64,000 nt of DNA from Actinomadura spongiicola (GTDB lineage Bacteria > Actinomycetota > Actinomycetes > Streptosporangiales > Streptosporangiaceae). The stretch lies in NCBI RefSeq assembly GCF_003432485.1, contig NZ_QVNQ01000005.1, positions 372,001 to 436,000 on the forward strand. Reading direction: 5' to 3'. Shown piece by piece: positions 51,856 to 58,825 of the stretch. The notes under the pieces are model-generated. The model saw nothing but the letters and a program-made list of their open reading frames with translations, made no database searches and was not told where the DNA came from. The position numbers and the translations under genes were made by a program. Each line of letters opens with the position of its first letter. The stretch's first letter is position 1.

Positions 51856-53451
51856 ATGCTCGCGAAAATTGTCATCCAAAACTATAGAGGTTTCCGAAGG
51901 TTTGAGCTGGATTTCGATCCAGACATGAACATCTTGGTCGGCGATAATGATGCAGGAAAGACGACAATCCTAGAGGCGATCGAGCTTGCGCTCACTGGGC
52001 GAATTAATGGCCGGCCGTTGGCGCAAGTCCTGTCCCCTTACCTTTTCAATAAAGAAGCAACCGAAGAGTACATCGCGGCATTGCGGGACGGACAAACAGC
52101 CACGCCACCTGAGCTCATCATCGATCTATTCTTCGGCAAGGAAGCGCCTGCCACCCTTAAGGGCACCAACAACCTTCTAAAGCTCGACGAACCGGGTGTG
52201 CGCATTCGCGCGGCCCTCAATCCCGATTATCTTCCGGAGTATGCAGAATTTGTCAAAGACCCGACCCAAGTTCGGCTAGTGCCGACCGAGTACTACCGGG
52301 TCGAATGGTTGGCCTTTTCAAGCAACGCCATCACTTTCCGAAGCGTGCCGGCAACTGCCTCTCTCATCGATGCGTCCAATATCCAGCTCCAGAGTGGTGT
52401 CGATTATTACCTCAACGGGATCATCAGCAATCATCTAGACCCGCGCGAAAGAGTGGAGTTGTCTCGCGCATATCGCAGTCTTCGCGAGGCATTTGCCGAC
52501 GACGAATCTATCGTCAAAATCAACGAGAAACTCCGCGGTGCACCACGGGATGTTAGTGAGCTGGAACTCACGCTAGGCATAGACGTCTCACAAAAGTCGA
52601 GTTGGGAGAGCAACATCGTACCCCACCTTGACGATCTGCCATTCCAATATGTCGGCAAGGGGGAACAGAGCACACTGAAGGTGCTTCTCGCACTTAATCG
52701 GCATGTCGAAGACGCTCACATTGTGCTAGTGGAAGAGCCAGAGAATCACCTTTCGTTCCCCAACCTTGGCAAGTTGGTTAAGAAAATCGGCGATAAATGC
52801 AAGGGCAAGCAGGTCTTCATCACCACGCACAGCTCGTATGTGCTGAACAAGTTGGGTTTGGAGAATCTTGTACTGCTCTCGCCGACAACAGGCTTTCGGC
52901 TGGATAGCCTTCCGGTTGACACGCGGGACTATTTCCGGAAACTCTCGGGCTACGACACACTACGCGTGGTGCTGGCGAAGCGATCCATCCTCGTAGAAGG
53001 TCCCTCCGACGAGCTCATCGTCCAGCGAGCCTACCGCGATGTTCATGACTGCCTGCCGATCGAGGACGGCGTTGACGTGATTAATGTTCGTGGCCTGTCT
53101 TTCAGCCGCTTCCTTGATATCGCCACGCTTCTCAAAGCAAACATGGTCACGGTTGTCACGGATAACGATGGTAAAGATGCCGTAGACGTGGAGGCCAAGT
53201 ATGCCGCTTACACGGCTTATCCCAATATCTCGATCTGCGTCGGCAAGGGCAAGGACCGGCCAACGCTTGAGCCACAGCTCCTTGGAGCCAATGGCCTCGC
53301 TACGATGAACAGCATCCTCAACCAAAACTTCGGTTCCGAGGAAGAACTCCTGAAGTACATGAAGGCCAACAAAACGACCTGCGCCCTCGCGATCTTCGCC
53401 AGCGAGCAGACTATCAACATGCCGGAGTACATCAGAGATGCAGTCGCCTAA
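51856..53451 (+). CDS. OLD-family ATPase/TOPRIM nuclease (GajA-like, Gabija)
   Basis: 531-aa protein from ATG 51856 (a TTG at 51847 is possible). The ABC-type ATPase has Walker A VGDNDAGKTT (about 29-38), a GEQST signature (about 268) and Walker B LVEEPENHL (about 291). The TOPRIM part has the Glu in ILVEGPSDELIV (about 378) and the D-x-D in VVTDNDGKD (about 434). This ATPase plus TOPRIM order is the overcoming-lysogenization-defect (OLD) nuclease, class 2 when paired with a UvrD-like helicase. GajA is the anti-phage form. The codon use is more AT-rich than the flanks, a sign of transfer. Confidence 0.85.
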   Translation: MLAKIVIQNYRGFRRFELDFDPDMNILVGDNDAGKTTILEAIELALTGRINGRPLAQVLSPYLFNKEATEEYIAALRDGQTATPPELIIDLFFGKEAPATLKGTNNLLKLDEPGVRIRAALNPDYLPEYAEFVKDPTQVRLVPTEYYRVEWLAFSSNAITFRSVPATASLIDASNIQLQSGVDYYLNGIISNHLDPRERVELSRAYRSLREAFADDESIVKINEKLRGAPRDVSELELTLGIDVSQKSSWESNIVPHLDDLPFQYVGKGEQSTLKVLLALNRHVEDAHIVLVEEPENHLSFPNLGKLVKKIGDKCKGKQVFITTHSSYVLNKLGLENLVLLSPTTGFRLDSLPVDTRDYFRKLSGYDTLRVVLAKRSILVEGPSDELIVQRAYRDVHDCLPIEDGVDVINVRGLSFSRFLDIATLLKANMVTVVTDNDGKDAVDVEAKYAAYTAYPNISICVGKGKDRPTLEPQLLGANGLATMNSILNQNFGSEEELLKYMKANKTTCALAIFASEQTINMPEYIRDAVA

Positions 53452-54472
53452 AAATCTTGCCGTTATCGCGGCGGCTGGATCTCGAAAGACGCAACATATC
53501 GTTGATTGTGTGCTCAGTATGCCTGACCAGCGCGCGCTGGTGACAACGTATACCAATGAAAATCTTCACGAACTTCAGAACCGGCTGAGCGCTGGGCGGG
53601 GGCTGGTCTCCTCGCATGTTGCCGTGATGGGCTGGTTTTCCTTCCTTCTAAGTGATTGCGTAAAGCCCTACCAGAGCGCAGTCCTCGGTGAGGTTGGCAT
53701 CGTCCGGGGCCTAAACTTTATCGGGAAACGCCCTCAGTTCGCTCGAAAGGATAGACCCCTCACGTACTACCTCGATCCTCACCGCGCCGTTTATCGAGAT
53801 GAAGCATCAGCCCTTGCAGTTGAAGCAAACCGGCTTAGCAACGGCAAGGTGATTAACCGTCTCTCACAGATCTACGATCACATCTACGTTGATGAAGTCC
53901 AGGACATGGCTGGCTATGATCTGGAGCTCCTTGAACTCTTGATGCAGTCACCGCTAGGCGTCACCGTGGTGGGCGATCCGCGACAATCAACTTACTCAAC
54001 CAATGACTCCTCCAAGAACAAGAAATTCAGAGGAAGCGGGATCGCTGATTGGCTGTCCAAGAGGTCCGATCTCTGTGCCATTGAAGAGCGGGTCGAGAGC
54101 TATCGCTGCAATCAGCATATCTGCGATTTCGCTGATGGACTTTACCCGGACCTACCGAAGACCGTAGCAAAGAATTCCGAAATCACCGGACACGACGGAG
54201 TCTTCTCGGTCAAGCCTTCCGAAGTTGTTGCATACGTCGAGACGTATGCGCCGAAGGTACTCCGGCTCAACAAGAATTCAGACACACAAGGGCTTGAGGC
54301 TCTGAACTTTGGCATGTCAAAGGGGCGTACTTACGATCGCGTTCTTATTTTCCCAACGAAGCCAATGATCGAGTACTTTCGAAGCCGCGATCCAAGCAGG
54401 GCAGGCAATCGCGCGGCGCTGTACGTCGCAGCCACTCGCGCTCGACACAGTGTAGCGTTCGTGATTCCTTAG
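53438..54472 (+). CDS. Short UvrD-like helicase (GajB-like, Gabija)
   Basis: 344-aa superfamily 1 helicase, overlapping the OLD gene by 14 bases. Motif I is AAAGSRKT (residues 12-19), a variant of AGxGTGKT in which Arg replaces a glycine; motif II is IYVDEVQDMAG, motif III VTVVGDPRQSTYS, and motif VI ALYVAATRARHSV near the C-terminus. All are in order. It is shorter than typical GajB proteins (about 490 aa), mainly in the 2A/2B regions. Overlap with the nuclease gene fits a coupled defence operon. Confidence 0.8.
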   Translation: MQSPKNLAVIAAAGSRKTQHIVDCVLSMPDQRALVTTYTNENLHELQNRLSAGRGLVSSHVAVMGWFSFLLSDCVKPYQSAVLGEVGIVRGLNFIGKRPQFARKDRPLTYYLDPHRAVYRDEASALAVEANRLSNGKVINRLSQIYDHIYVDEVQDMAGYDLELLELLMQSPLGVTVVGDPRQSTYSTNDSSKNKKFRGSGIADWLSKRSDLCAIEERVESYRCNQHICDFADGLYPDLPKTVAKNSEITGHDGVFSVKPSEVVAYVETYAPKVLRLNKNSDTQGLEALNFGMSKGRTYDRVLIFPTKPMIEYFRSRDPSRAGNRAALYVAATRARHSVAFVIP

Positions 54473-54534
54473 CGCGGTACACTAGTTTCTCATGACGTTT
54501 ATGCATACATCTGAATTGTTATTTCACCAAAGGC

Positions 54535-55068
54535 TTACCTCAATTTACGGGTTGACCACCCATCCTGCAAGTACACCGCCATCCCCGACCGCACCGCCTC
54601 CAACGCTGCTGCCGCCCGCCGCCACACATACGGCCGTAGCCGTTTCGCGGCTTCGTCCTCAGCGCAGAAGACGAAGGCCCTCAGCTCGTCGTCATGCAGG
54701 GTGAGGCTTGCTATCTGCTGGTCGCTGAGCACGCCACCGTCAAAGATAAACATCAGCGAATCGTCCCAAGGCCCATGCGGCGACACCCAGTCGACACACA
54801 GCACACGCCCAGGGCGGATGTCGAACCCCAGCTCTTCCTTGAGCTCCCGCCGTGCGGTCTCGGCCGGTGGCTCGTTGGCCTCGCTCATGCCGCCCGGAAG
54901 ATCCCAATCCGGCTTGTACTTCGGATCCACCAGGAGCAGCCGGCCGTCGTCGTCACGGATAAGCACGTCCGCGCCCACGCGCTTGCGAGGCTGAGTGGCA
55001 TTGCCCTCGGCGAGATGTGCCCGCCATGCCTCGGGGTCGCGCTCGTAAAGCGGCTTCTTCGCGGTCAT
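54535..55068 (-). CDS. Nudix hydrolase
   Basis: 177-aa Nudix-fold pyrophosphohydrolase. The Nudix box is GGMSEANEPPAETARRELK then EELGF, fitting G-x5-E-x7-R-E-x-x-E-E-x-G with all catalytic Glu residues. DWDLPGG precedes it. The substrate (nucleotide, sugar nucleotide or cofactor) cannot be told. It shares its strand with the XRE/TPR gene, 12 bases apart, so the two may form one unit. Confidence 0.88.
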   Translation of the reverse strand: MTAKKPLYERDPEAWRAHLAEGNATQPRKRVGADVLIRDDDGRLLLVDPKYKPDWDLPGGMSEANEPPAETARRELKEELGFDIRPGRVLCVDWVSPHGPWDDSLMFIFDGGVLSDQQIASLTLHDDELRAFVFCAEDEAAKRLRPYVWRRAAAALEAVRSGMAVYLQDGWSTRKLR

Positions 55069-55080
55069 CTGTTCCTCAGC

Positions 55081-56523
55081 TCATCCGCCCGTGCTCGCGT
55101 CGCTGCCGAGCCAACTGTAGAGACCAAGTCGGCCGCGGACGGCCTTATCAAGAGAGGGTAGGAACTCAGCGACCGTGGTGTTTGAGCAGTAAGGCTCCAG
55201 CAAAGCATGGAGCTCCTGGAGCTGCTGCACGACCAGGTGCGAACTCAACCCCTGGATGACGTCGACGACCTCGCGGGCCAGCGCACACGCCTCGTCGGGC
55301 CTGCCCTGGGCGATGAGCACCGTGACCAGCAGCAGCTTGGCGAAGGCCCGGCTGCGGGTGTGACCGTCGGCCCGCAGCTCGATGATGCGCCTGGCTTGAC
55401 GCTCAGCCTCCTTCAGGTCACCGAGCTGACGCATGCAGCGTGCGGTCTCGCTGGCGAGCGAACCGGCATCGAAGGGACTGACCCACGGCGACAGAGCTTC
55501 GGCAGAGGCGCGCGCCAGGGCCTTCTCGGCGCGCTTCAGCGCATCGGTGCAGGCGGCATCGTCAGCTTGCACGGCCCGTCCGCGTGCCTCCATTGCGTAG
55601 AGCCGGGCTGAGAGCGCCGGTGCTGGCGGCGCATCAGCAAGCACGGTGTGGCCTCGTCGGGCGAACGCAATCGCGTCGTCCGGCTCTTCCAGGTGCAGGG
55701 ACAGATGACTCAAGCTGGCGTAGACATGTGCGCTGAGCTGCGGGTCGCCGCCCACCTGGGCCAGGTCGAGCGAACGTCGGAAGTGCTGCCGGGCGATCTC
55801 GTCGTGACCGGCGTCATGGGCCATCCAGCCCGCCATCTCGGTGAAGCCACCGGCGGCGGTGAAGACGCTCATGCTGCCCTTGGCGGCGCGACTCCCGAAG
55901 AGCCGGGGCGCGAGCGCCGATTGCAGGTAGCCCGTCACGGTGGTGTAGAGGTGTCCGCCGCCTACTTGGCGGTCTGCCGCTCGAAAGGCATGCAAGGTAG
56001 CCATGTCCGGGTCGTCGGTCGCCGGGACGATCTCGCCAAGCGGACTCAGGGTCGCGTACTGCACCGCGGTCGGCAGTGACGGAGGCGCGGGCTGCCGGGG
56101 ACTCGGCACCACACCCGCCGTCGCCTGGCGTTTCTCCGGCAGCTTGAACCAGAGCAATCCTGATGGGATACCGAGCGTGCGTGCCCAGGGAATGAGGCGA
56201 TCTAGGTCGGTGACCGGCGGGCCGCTCTCGATGCGGCTGAGCTGGGCCTGGGTGATGTGCAGCCACTGGGCGACCAAGCCCTGCGACAGCGGCCGAGGCC
56301 CGTGGTGCGGGTGGTGACGGTAGGCCCGGATGACCTTCCCTATGTGCCAGGTGTCCAGGGCCGCGCGGAGGGGGTCGGCGTCCCAGAAGTCCGCAGGCAC
56401 AGCGGGCGGGGCGACGAACCGGTCGCGCGCCTTCGCCTGGCATGGCGCGCATTGTGATCCAGGATTATCCCGGGCAAGGCGAGTGCCGCACATGTGACAA
56501 ATGCGGGCATTCTCGGTACTCAT
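55081..56523 (-). CDS. XRE-type regulator with zinc ribbon and TPR-like helices
   Basis: 480-aa regulator. Residues 9-30 carry CHMCGTRLARDN...CAPC, a zinc ribbon. A helix-turn-helix follows (LSQGLVAQWLHITQAQLSRIESG, about 79-101). The remaining about 330 residues are TPR-like helices (HAYASLSHLSLHLEEPDDAIAF-type repeats). This layout is common in actinomycete regulators that pair with small signal or anti-sigma-like partners; here the divergent neighbour is an ATP-binding protein. It likely controls the adjoining Nudix gene and itself. The ligand is unknown. Confidence 0.85.
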   Translation of the reverse strand: MSTENARICHMCGTRLARDNPGSQCAPCQAKARDRFVAPPAVPADFWDADPLRAALDTWHIGKVIRAYRHHPHHGPRPLSQGLVAQWLHITQAQLSRIESGPPVTDLDRLIPWARTLGIPSGLLWFKLPEKRQATAGVVPSPRQPAPPSLPTAVQYATLSPLGEIVPATDDPDMATLHAFRAADRQVGGGHLYTTVTGYLQSALAPRLFGSRAAKGSMSVFTAAGGFTEMAGWMAHDAGHDEIARQHFRRSLDLAQVGGDPQLSAHVYASLSHLSLHLEEPDDAIAFARRGHTVLADAPPAPALSARLYAMEARGRAVQADDAACTDALKRAEKALARASAEALSPWVSPFDAGSLASETARCMRQLGDLKEAERQARRIIELRADGHTRSRAFAKLLLVTVLIAQGRPDEACALAREVVDVIQGLSSHLVVQQLQELHALLEPYCSNTTVAEFLPSLDKAVRGRLGLYSWLGSDASTGG

Positions 56524-56866
56524 AACCGACAGTAACTCCCTGCGCCTGGTCGATTACGGTAAGTAAATGCCGCCTGGTAGTGGCTTGTCCCACTGTTATA
56601 CCTCGGGCGTATAGCCCGTATGCGCAACTAGCGTAGCCCGGCGCGGCCCCAGGCCACAGGCTAGTCACCCACCGCAAGGCACCACCTAAGCGGAGGGCAC
56701 ATGCGCACGGCTGGCAGGTTGGCAAGGGAGGGGTCTGCCAGCCGTGTTCAGCGCAGGGCCGACGCCGTATGCGAATTCTCGTCCCCCCATGCACGGGATT
56801 TGCGCGAGCCATGCTCCGGCGTCGGCCCTGCCGCCACCCCGCCGGCACTTCATTGAGGGCTGCATC
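56524..56866. promoter_or_regulatory. Divergent promoter region with a 5'-leader hairpin
   Basis: 343 bases between the XRE gene and the ATP-binding gene. CGGGC-GTATA-GCCCG (56604-56618) is a small palindrome with a TATA-like centre. ACGGCTGGCAG (56707-56717) and its exact complement (56735-56745) form an 11-bp hairpin about 120 bases before the ATP-binding start. A long leader for that gene is likely. Confidence 0.4.
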
Positions 56867-57355
56867 ATGAACACCTGGCCGCACCAAAGCCACCTGACGC
56901 TCGCCGCCATGCCGAACGCGGCGTATTGGGCGCGACGCCACGTCGAGAATGTGCTTGCTGAGTGGCAGGCCGAAACATTGCAGACCGACGCCAAGCTGGT
57001 CGTGAGCGAGTTCATCAGCAACGCGGTACGGGTCGTGGGCACGCTGGATGTCCAGACGCAGGCGGCATACGTCCAGGAGCCGCGCGCCGTTTCCTATGTC
57101 GAGCTGGCGCAGCTCGAACAGGTCAAGCTTCGCCTGTACTACGGCAGCGGGCTGCTCCTGATTGAGGTCTGGGATAGCAACGAGCAGCCACCCGTCGAGC
57201 AATTGCCGGACTTTGAGTCCGAGAACGGACGTGGGTTGTTCGTGGTGCGGGCATTTTGCGAAAAGTGGGGCTGGTATCCCACCTTCACGACCGATCTGAG
57301 CGGCGAACCGCGCCAATCCGGGAAAGTCGTGTGGGCGGAGCTGGTGCAGCCGTGA
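56867..57355 (+). CDS. Histidine-kinase-like ATP-binding protein (anti-sigma/RsbW type)
   Basis: 162-aa single-domain GHKL ATPase from ATG 56867; the longer frame from 56744 is unlikely. The N box has VVSEFISNAV (Glu-x3-Asn), then LLIEVWDSNEQPP (Asp-box) and ENGRGLFVVRAF (G box). Lacking a phospho-acceptor domain, it would act as a Ser kinase/anti-sigma factor, as RsbW proteins do with STAS antagonists. It is divergent from the XRE/TPR regulator. Confidence 0.85.
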   Translation: MNTWPHQSHLTLAAMPNAAYWARRHVENVLAEWQAETLQTDAKLVVSEFISNAVRVVGTLDVQTQAAYVQEPRAVSYVELAQLEQVKLRLYYGSGLLLIEVWDSNEQPPVEQLPDFESENGRGLFVVRAFCEKWGWYPTFTTDLSGEPRQSGKVVWAELVQP

Positions 57356-57462
57356 GTGAGGGCGTATCTGCACTACGGCCTTCCATAGCCGCAAGGACAC
57401 GACATGCGTCGGAGCCCTTGTACCCGACCCCCGCAGTTCGGACAGGAAAGGAGGTGACCGCC

Positions 57463-57492
57463 ATGTACGGTGACGGCGGCCAGGGCGGCTGA
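57463..57492 (+). CDS. Nine-residue peptide ORF with strong ribosome site
   Basis: AAAGGAGGT lies ideally before ATG 57463, which encodes MYGDGGQGG and stops. A longer in-frame reading from GTG 57352 (46 aa) starts at the GTGA overlap with the ATP-binding gene. Two hairpins follow (57482-57500 and 57510-57547). It may be a leader or signal peptide; real translation is unproved. Confidence 0.35.
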   Translation: MYGDGGQGG

Positions 57493-57509
57493 TCCGCCCT
57501 CATGAGAAA

Positions 57510-57547
57510 GCAGCGGCCCGAGGCATTCCCCCGCCTCGGGCCGCTGC
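57510..57547. terminator. 15-bp hairpin terminator
   Basis: GCAGCGGCCCGAGGC (57510-57524) and its exact complement (57533-57547) around an 8-base loop follow a smaller AGGGCGG-N5-CCGCCCT stem (57482-57500). The pair ends the ATP-binding/peptide transcript. Confidence 0.75.
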
Positions 57548-57576
57548 CCATGTTCGTTCAGTGGCGAACTGTGTGG

Positions 57577-57618
57577 TTCACGACAAGATCATCTTTGCTA
57601 TACTTGATCTTGAAGTAT
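57577..57618 (+). promoter_or_regulatory. Promoter with two overlapping inverted repeats
   Basis: TTCACG (57577-57582) and extended -10 TGCTATACT (57596-57604) are 16 bases apart. AAGATCA (57585-57591) pairs with TGATCTT (57605-57611) across the -10 box. ATACTT (57600-57605) pairs with AAGTAT (57613-57618) across the start point. The next ATG is at 57617, so the mRNA would be almost leaderless and repression very tight. Confidence 0.65.
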
Positions 57619-58717
57619 GCACACGTTACAACGCCTCTACCGGACCAAACTCGCGCTGCTCGCCACGATCACTACCGGGGCTGGCGTTGGGATGTTGTTC
57701 CTGGCGCAGTGGGCAACGAACGCTGGTCCGCTCTGGTTGCACACCTGGCCACTCACCGAGATCGGGGCGACGCTGCTGAGCACCGGACTCATTGTTATCG
57801 CTTTTGAGTATCTCGACCGCGAGGACAGCGAGGCCCGCGCGATGCGACGGTTGGACCAGGCAATCACGGCGAAGGCGCCAGCGATCCGTGATGCCGTCAT
57901 CCAGGGGTTCGCCTTCAACGCCGATGACCTGGCCCGGGTTGCCTCGCCGGAGACCCTGGACGAAATCAGCCGCAACGTCCTGGCGCTCCAGCTCGGCGAC
58001 CGTCAGCTCGCCGAGGACGTTCATGGCGATCTCCGCCAGCAAGTCATCCGCTCCCCTGAACGCCGTTCTGACGCTGATGTGTCGATCGACTTGGCACCGT
58101 GGGAGGACGGTCCGGCCAGCGGTGAGGATGCCATGTTCGTGGCGACGGTGCGCTGGGAATACCGCACTGCACGTCCCAGCCCGGTCATGCGGTTCTCTGC
58201 CGTGTCTGATCCGGAGGAGTACCGTGAACTCCTGGATGATCCGACCTCGTCGCTGGCCTGGTTCTTCAAGCCCACCAGCGAGCTACATGGTGGGTCAGCC
58301 GAAGCCTTCCAGCTTGTCCAGTTCACTATGGATGGCGAGTCGTGCCGTATCCGCCACAGCAAGCGGAGGACCAGCCAGACCTACATGGTCGATCTGGCTG
58401 CCGTTCGCGACGAGAAGCCTGCTGCATCGGCGTCACCGCGCGAGGTGACGATTGCCTACACCTACAAGGTGTTGGTCCGCCGGCATGGGCACCTGTTCGC
58501 ACTCAAAGTTGGAGCGCTCACCAACGGGTTCAAGGTGGCTTTGCGGTATGGCGGGTGTGGGATCCGAAGTGTCAGCACATTGGACTTTATTGCGAGTGCG
58601 GAACCGACACGGCTGGCGGAGACACCGGAGTCTGTGCCGACTCCGGCGGTGGAGCTCAGTTTTGATGGGTGGGTGTTGCCGAGGTCGGGGGTGGTGTTTG
58701 CGTGGAGGTTGGAGTAG
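57617..58717 (+). CDS. Two-TM protein with conserved cytoplasmic domain, unknown
   Basis: 366-aa protein. Two hydrophobic segments (LALLATITTGAGVGMLFLAQ and EIGATLLSTGLIVIAFEYL) lead to a coiled coil and a mostly beta-strand cytoplasmic domain (MFVATVRWEYRTARPS ... FQLVQFTMDGESCRIR ... ALRYGGCGIRSVST). I know of similar actinomycete proteins without function. The operator-like promoter and position between ATP-binding and STAND genes suggest a regulated stress or defence role. The gene ends 108 bases before the STAND stop. Confidence 0.6.
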   Translation: MHTLQRLYRTKLALLATITTGAGVGMLFLAQWATNAGPLWLHTWPLTEIGATLLSTGLIVIAFEYLDREDSEARAMRRLDQAITAKAPAIRDAVIQGFAFNADDLARVASPETLDEISRNVLALQLGDRQLAEDVHGDLRQQVIRSPERRSDADVSIDLAPWEDGPASGEDAMFVATVRWEYRTARPSPVMRFSAVSDPEEYRELLDDPTSSLAWFFKPTSELHGGSAEAFQLVQFTMDGESCRIRHSKRRTSQTYMVDLAAVRDEKPAASASPREVTIAYTYKVLVRRHGHLFALKVGALTNGFKVALRYGGCGIRSVSTLDFIASAEPTRLAETPESVPTPAVELSFDGWVLPRSGVVFAWRLE

Positions 58718-58825
58718 GGCGGCCAGGGATTCCTCGGTGCAGCAGCCGACCTTGCGGCGGGTGCGGGCGAAGCGGTGGTAGGGCATACGCGGGGGTGCGG
58801 GGAGCGGCACAGGCAAGTTGAACGC

